Positions 58,001-64,000 of a stretch of 64,000 nt of DNA are shown one piece after another. The stretch comes from Blasia pusilla (lineage: Eukaryota > Marchantiophyta > Marchantiopsida > Blasiales): the NCBI GenBank assembly GCA_050084515.1, contig CM114273.1, positions 12,400,001 through 12,464,000 on the forward strand, written 5' to 3'. Each line of letters opens with the position of its first letter. Within the stretch, counting starts at the first letter, position 1. Under the pieces are notes generated by a model. It was not told where the DNA came from and made no database searches. It worked only from the letters and a program-made list of their open reading frames with translations. The position numbers and the translations under genes are program-made.

Positions 58001-61000
58001 ACAAGTGGCTCTCTGTTCTTTCCACCTGCCAAGATAGTGTTGGGGAGAAAATGATCCTGAGGTTTGGTGTGGGTCCACATGCAGACTGTGAAATGAATTC
58101 TTTGTGGAAAGTTTTACTCACTCCAAACTGGACAAACTCGGCATAGAGAAATTTTTGAGCTTAAGAGTAACTAATATCAGTGTCGCAAACACAGTTGTCT
58201 GGGAAGGACAGTTTATAACCTTCAAACGTTCTCTTGTAAGCTGCCGACCAAGGTTATGAATTTCTTGTTTAAGGGTCTTCATGTTCTTGAGAGATCCTGT
58301 CAAGATAGTATACTCGCGCTTGAGATCCGTCAATCTCAATTTGAGAACGCGCAGCTCATTGAGACGGGCAAGATACTGAATCTGCCCTTTCTCAAGAGTT
58401 GACTGCTGGACTCGCACCTTTTCGTAAACAAGGCGGAGCTCTTCATCTCTCCGCATCACCTACACCATGGCCAAAGGTAATTTCAGACATGTTGGTGACT
58501 CCATCAATTACCGTAACAAAACCCTAAGGTTTTCTAGCATTACAAACAGGATACTTAAAGCTTAGGTTACAGACAGAGGAGTTTGTTCAAAAGATGACTC
58601 TGACATACAAAGACCTTTTGCAGTCTGAACAAAATTCTGTAGCCAACCCAAAGAAGAAAATACCAATACTCTGGAGCACTTGATTAGTTCATACGCCCAT
58701 ACAGAGCTCCGCCCTAACTCCCTGATCAAAGTACTCTTAAACTCGTTAATTGTTGAAGTTTACACCTTATGCAGAAACCAGCTAAATTAGTAGGTTCACA
58801 CTTGGTGACATTGAATACTTCTACCTGAGGGCTGCTGGAAGAACCTGAACACAAAGCTATGAAAAATATGCCAATCTTCTGAAGAAATCGGTTCATTGCC
58901 CCAAGACATAATGTAAACCGTAATTGGTACTTATGTACCAATGAGGGTTTACATAGAACAGAAATGTAACATTGATTGAACGATCAAACATGGACTAAAA
59001 CCAAACATGTAAAGTTCAGATTAAAAATGACATATATCCTGTCAGGGAAGCTTGACAAGTGAAAGTTGAATAGGCAAAATGAAACGTCTGCTTTGAAACG
59101 GGTGAAATGCAAATGACCACTAGCAAAACAAAAGTGGGAAAAAGAAAAGAAAAAGTAGATGTATGGAGACCTGAGTTGCCAGCAGATCACGTTCAATTTT
59201 CACAACATTGAACTCCTTCCTGAGTCGTGTTGTTTCTTCTGCTGCCTGACCCACAAGGGCGTCGTGATTCTCTATTCGAGTGGAGTACTCTGCAATCTTT
59301 GATTGAGTATTCTCGACTTTTTTTTGGAGGATACCTAAGCTTTCATTCAAGGTCTCCTTCTCTCTCTCAACCTACATGAAGGGTCACCTTACCAGTTAGA
59401 AACAAGGGTGCAAAATAGACTATGAAAGAGCGCTCCAAGCATGCACCTGGAGGAATTTCTCCCTCTGTAGGGACATAAGAGCATCTAAACTCCTCCGCCA
59501 CAATGGCTCATGAATGTCGAAGTCACCTTTAAAAATGGCAGTTGGGTAGTCCAATTTCAGTGATAGCAATTGCCCAAGATACTACTAGAACCTAGTGTCT
59601 GCAAAATTAGAATTGGCAACATTAGTCACTACAGCTGAAATACCTTCGCAATCTCCACGGCCCCCTTTTCTAGCTGCCCATCCATCAAAGCTAGCTGGTC
59701 CTTCAAAGATTTCACCATCTGGTTTGAGATTTGCAACTTGCGCTTTGCTTCATCAATTTCATCCTGTGTGTCGACCAAACGTTTGCTGTACAGGTTTTTC
59801 TCCACACGCACCACCTCAAATAGAGCCTTCTGCTGCTTGATTTTCATCTGACTACTTTCAATATTCTTCTGAAGCTCCACAATTTGCAACTCCATCTCTC
59901 TCATTGCATCCAGTGCCTGTAAAAGCAGCACTTTGGATTATGATGCGTCGTATCGGTGCACAAGCTCTTATACCCAGAGTCCCAGGTTGAGCGAAAAGAA
60001 TCAACGGGTTTCGCTCCCCTTTTCCCAGCATGCTACAATACCCCTTGGGATTTCCCCTAAAGGATAGCGGGATAATACTGAGTATGATGGGCAAGAACTC
60101 CAGTCCTCTCTCCCTTTGATGAATCTATCACCTAGCGAGAGTCATAAAACTATTCCAAAAACCGTTTTATCTTCTATCTACAAGAATTTTTTTTTGTAGA
60201 GCTTTGTAATGACATCCATGTTAATAGAATACAATCTACATGAAAATTTGAGGGGAGAAAGGTCAGGTAAACTGCACAGTAAGGATATTTACTATCCGAG
60301 AGGGACTTGAAAGTACAAAATTTGAAGAATTTGGAGGATGAATGCAAGCAAAAGTCAGCCAGAATGACAACAGCAAGAAGCTAACAAATGCCTAAGAATC
60401 CAGCTGTTCAAGGTGGTCAACTCTAGTATCTTTGATGGTATGGATCTCCATCGGAACGTCTCCAAACTCAGCTAGCATGAGATCAAAACGAATTGTTATT
60501 GTGACACCCAAGCATTGTCTTGAGAGAATTTTTTGAGGAACGCCAAGATCTTTAACCACACACTGGAGCCTGAGATTTCAGAACCATAAGGAATAGCACA
60601 GAAGAGTTCGATCTTGTGTGGTGTGGACAACGTTTCCTTTCTTCTGCAGTTTGATTCCAAGAGGTGAAAGGAACTCAGACCTGCTGCAGATTTACTTTCA
60701 CTGCAAATGATTTGCCACTAGTTTTTGAAATAAAACTTTAGGTCTATATAAATGTATGCTCCCACAATATTGATGACAGATGGGCAAGGGTATACCCTCT
60801 CTTTGGCAGTAGCTCTAAGAGGGCTCTCCAATGAGGGCTAGCTACGCTCACTCAGAATAAATTAAATCGATCCTTCATAATCAGTATACATCCAACCACC
60901 TGCATCTCCTTCGTTACATGACACCAAAGTATTGCCCTTAAAGTATTGCCCTTAAAGGAACTAGGCGCATGGATCTAGAGTCACATCTTGGGCAGCATAG

Positions 61001-64000
61001 CATGACAAATTGAAATAAGAACATAATGTGAAGGTAATGTAACAATCAAAAGACGTCCAAAAGAGCCAAAAGTCAGATTTTCGGATTTTGTGGCAACTAC
61101 ACCCACTTTCAAGTACTTTTTTGCTGATGCCGAGCACTCTGCTGCACTCTTTTGACGCTCGTTATCCAGATGTTCAATCACTTGATCCTGTTTAGCTGCT
61201 GTATCTTTGTACTGGTGTATCTCCAATTCCAGATTATGGATTTCTGATTCCTTCATCCTCAAAATGTCCATTTGCTTTATACCTGATTCTTCTGCCTACA
61301 TGACAATACCAATCATGAATCTGAGGTCTTGGACAGACTGAACCTAGAGCATCCCTCCATTGTGTATATATATAGCACAAGGTGCTCAAAACTCTTTTCT
61401 TGAAAGGAGATATCTGCAATAACAGGATAGATATTCAACTCTCACGCTCGTACATGAGCCTTGCTGTCACAGCAACTATACTAACCAAAGCAGTTGAAAC
61501 ATCAAAGCAAGATGACTATGACAATATAGTGCAACAATATTACATGCGTGATACATACGACATTGGCACAAAAGAATGAGAAAATGAGGGTCTACCCATG
61601 TCATCAGACAAAATACTGACAAAGTGAGTTTCAACTTCCACTCCAAATCAGACGTAAAGGCTAAGAAGATAAGAGTTTATTGTTCTTTAAAATCCCAGTA
61701 CATTTAAAAGTTCGTCACCTGTGTGCTCATCTTCCTCAAAACCTCACGTTCTCGAATTGACTCTTCAAGACGTTTCTTTTCATGCTCTGTCAACCTTTTC
61801 TGTGCCTCAACTTCTTTTTGTAGATAGATGATCTGATTTTGGAGATCCTCCCTTTGCCTTTCTCCTTCCTCCTTTTGAGTTTCTGTCGCTCTGAGCTTGT
61901 TTAAGGTTGCCTCCCGTACCTATAAAACAAAAAAATATCTACTGTTGGCTCTCTTTGGTTATCCTGGCCTTCCTTTCTAAATTTTATTCGTCCTTTCATT
62001 ATTTTCCTTTTCTTAAATCAACAATGAAAATATCCATCGTAGACCTACAGTATTCAAAAGAGACCATTCTTAATTTTCGTGGTACCTTTCCCATCTCGTA
62101 CATGCACTTCATGATACTAAGGTAGGATGTGATCATGGTCGGTATTGTACCTTCTTCACTTTGATTATCTCTTCTCTGACTGATTCCAGTTCATCATCCT
62201 TCATTTTCATTTCCACCATCCTTTCACTGTTTTCAGCCAAGAGCTGGGTGTTGAATTTTAACTGCTCTTCCAAATCATCTTGCAGTTTGATCACCTGCCC
62301 AGATATGGTACTTCTTATCATTACATGTTTTTAAACGATACTGAGTGTGCTAAAGATAGAACTCTAGTGACAAGTAACTAATGAACCGGGCATTGTTATG
62401 ACTATTGAACATTCCACGTTACTATAAAGAGTTGCCTGAAAGATAAGAGGTGAAGAAGAATGATTCCAAAACTCTGAAAGGGCTTAAACTACATCTTAAA
62501 TTTTTTTCATAGTTCTTCATGATTCTACGTAAATGGACAAAGCTGTGAAGCTTCTAGTTCAATCTATCTACCCATATCCTGAGGTATATGCCAGCTGGAA
62601 CAAGGGAGATGTAGTTTTTCAGAGATGTATCTGAGGTCCGGTAGATCCTACGGAAAATAGGGGTCTGATCTCTTATGAATCTATGTTTGCATTTGACAAG
62701 CATCCTTCTTCTGCCGAGCTGCAACAGCAGTTATTTACATTCATAGAAGTTAAGGTTGACCTTGGTAGACAAGACATCAAGCGCCTTTGCAGATTTTTCT
62801 GCTATATGCTTCTGCTCATTTAGTAACATGTCCAGTTTATTGGCCTGCTCGCGGGACTGGGCTAGCTCCGTCTCTTTGAATTTCATCTGTCCTTTGGAGG
62901 TATCTATTGAAAGTCTCAAATCCCTCAATTCTTTTTCCAGCTTCTCCTTCTTCCTCACCTCCCTGCATACGAGGTGGAGGCACAAGGTGGAGTACTGCTG
63001 AGGTATTCTATCAGAGGCATTCCCAACTTTGAAGTAGGTCTTAGAGGCAACAGGTATTAGAATTGAGCTGGGAAGTAGACCTATACAGCTTAAGTGACTC
63101 CAGATTGGAACCTCCGCTGGTTTGCAGGGAAGATAACAGATTTAATAATGTTAATCACTTAGACACGAATGAAATTCATAACTTACTAAGGAATAGTAAT
63201 GACCTCAGACTAAGACTTCACGTTGCTACACCCACACCATAGTTCCTTAGCCATCTTCCTACAAAGTGAGTTAAAAAATTTGGTTAATCAATTCCGAGAG
63301 GTCCCACATCCTGTCTGGTCATGATAAATTGCTGATTTCTTGGATTGAGATCCTTGATTACCTTTTCCAAATCAATACCTAGTGTTATGGTCTCTTTTAT
63401 GAGAGTTAAAAAAATACGAGAACAGAAGAGTACTCTACTATGTCTCCTTGGCCTGATAGGAAGTGTGGGAGAGCCACTTTGATATAAAAAGCATCTAAGA
63501 CAATTGTTCGACCAAACTCCTATGAAAAGAAACCAGGACAAGAAGCACCTGTAAGCATCATCCGGATAACACCTTGAGTGATTCACGCGGAAGTTCCGAA
63601 TTTACAATGAGGACAAACCTGTCACATTCCGCCCTTTTTGCTTGATGCTGGCTCTTCACAGCCGCTAATTCGTTCTCAAAACTCAGTTTTTGTTCCTCAA
63701 GAGACCGAACTTTTTCAATCCAAACAGAAAGTTCCTTCTTCAATTCAGCCACTGTGGCAATGTGGTGGTCTCGTTCCCTTGTGACTGTCTGCTTCTCTTC
63801 TTCCAAGTTGAGTACCTGAACATAACATCCCAAATATACTTTTTCTTTGGATTGTATAAAAGATGCATACTAGGACAAAATGTTTAAAGCATTTTCCTCA
63901 ATACAGACTTGACATCTATATTGATATTATTATGGGAAACAGACCTTATCGTTGAAGGACAGATTTCTTGACCGGAGCCATCCATCCGGATGCATTGGCA
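55079..64000 (-). CDS. CFAP58: Cilia- and flagella-associated protein 58 (CCDC147 family), N-terminus beyond window
   Basis: Coiled-coil protein of motile cilia and sperm flagella. Exons by splice sites, all in phase: 64000-63945 (partial), 63815-63619, 62962-62761, 62294-62151, 61919-61719, 61295-61107, 59916-59644, 59464-59447, 59371-59171, 58459-58220, 56266-56126, 55924-55748, 55267-55079. These give about 741 residues plus stop; animal members are about 870 aa, so roughly the first 130 residues lie past 64000. Nearly all is heptad-rich coiled coil. Family signatures are EVRKKEKLEKEL, KNLYSKRLVDTQDEI, the ETPQNVHRWRTLEATDP segment, YEMITRVQTLQKRLIIKTEE and ARQPGPEVAEKL. The C-terminus (MPSPTPKTIKSAIRVGR) lacks the GGGF tail known in animals. 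In a plant this implies swimming sperm. Intron 58219-56267 holds a copia relic. Confidence 0.9.
56405..56677 (-). mobile_element. Ty1/copia integrase fragment in a CFAP58 intron
   Basis: A broken minus-strand frame shows the copia order: a GAG-pre-integrase-like MWRKRLGHIKYSS, a CDTC zinc-binding pair, ASKTLEFMPQD (in place of the usual LELVHSD), then KCFLTFLDDHTKKFTVYCL (the first part of the integrase core). It is short and frameshifted, thus a dead fragment. It lies in the same orientation as the host gene, within the 1.95-kb intron between exons ending at 58220 and starting at 56266. Confidence 0.6.

Noticed and set aside
1-64000. CRISPR arrays, rRNA genes, bacterial operons
   Set aside because: No regularly spaced repeats, no rRNA-like segments, and gene structure is clearly spliced eukaryotic.

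Overview
The window looks like nuclear DNA of a land plant or close streptophyte relative that makes swimming sperm (bryophyte, lycophyte, fern, or cycad/Ginkgo; a moss or liverwort would fit best). Three things point there: a gene matching the ciliary coiled-coil protein CFAP58/CCDC147, which non-flagellate seed plants lack; a plant-style DNA polymerase eta with short introns; and long AT-rich tracts full of decayed retroelements. There is no bacterial or organellar organisation. Nearly all open frames in the AT-rich parts are chance or start at non-ATG codons.

Layout. 1-2.45 kb is GC-rich and holds one compact minus-strand gene for a ~110-residue membrane protein, plus two exon-like open frames I cannot name. 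2.45-44.4 kb is mostly AT-rich and gene-poor. It holds GC-rich islands (15.15-15.7, 19.4-20.6, 28.6-30.8 kb), dispersed repeat families, several striking hairpins and palindromes, microsatellites, a Ty3/gypsy gag fragment (21.3-22.2 kb), a Helitron-type helicase relic (27.7-28.2 kb), and a large decayed Ty3/gypsy complex (35.4-42.25 kb). 45.0-52.3 kb, minus strand, is a DNA polymerase eta gene of about 12 exons, ending in a PCNA-binding peptide. 55.1 kb to the window edge, minus strand, is most of a CFAP58 gene (13 exons seen, one only 18 nt; the N-terminus lies beyond 64000). It has a decayed Ty1/copia fragment in one intron.

The most unusual object is the gypsy complex. The minus-strand half (39.13 to 35.46 kb) encodes, in order, the C-terminal motifs of a DNMT3-like cytosine methyltransferase, reverse transcriptase, RNase H, integrase and a complete C4HC3 PHD finger. 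The plus-strand half (40.24 to 42.24 kb) encodes the end of gag, an aspartic protease, and the N-terminal and central motifs (I, IV, VI, VIII) of the same kind of methyltransferase. Each half stops near where the other begins, so the simplest reading is one element (gag-protease-DNA methyltransferase-RT-RNase H-integrase-PHD) broken by an inversion inside the methyltransferase region. Such an element would carry both a DNA-methylation writer and a histone-reader-like module. It is now dead, with many nonsense codons, an RT deletion and an altered integrase residue.

Gene models come from splice signals, phase matching and remembered family features. No alignment or database search was run.
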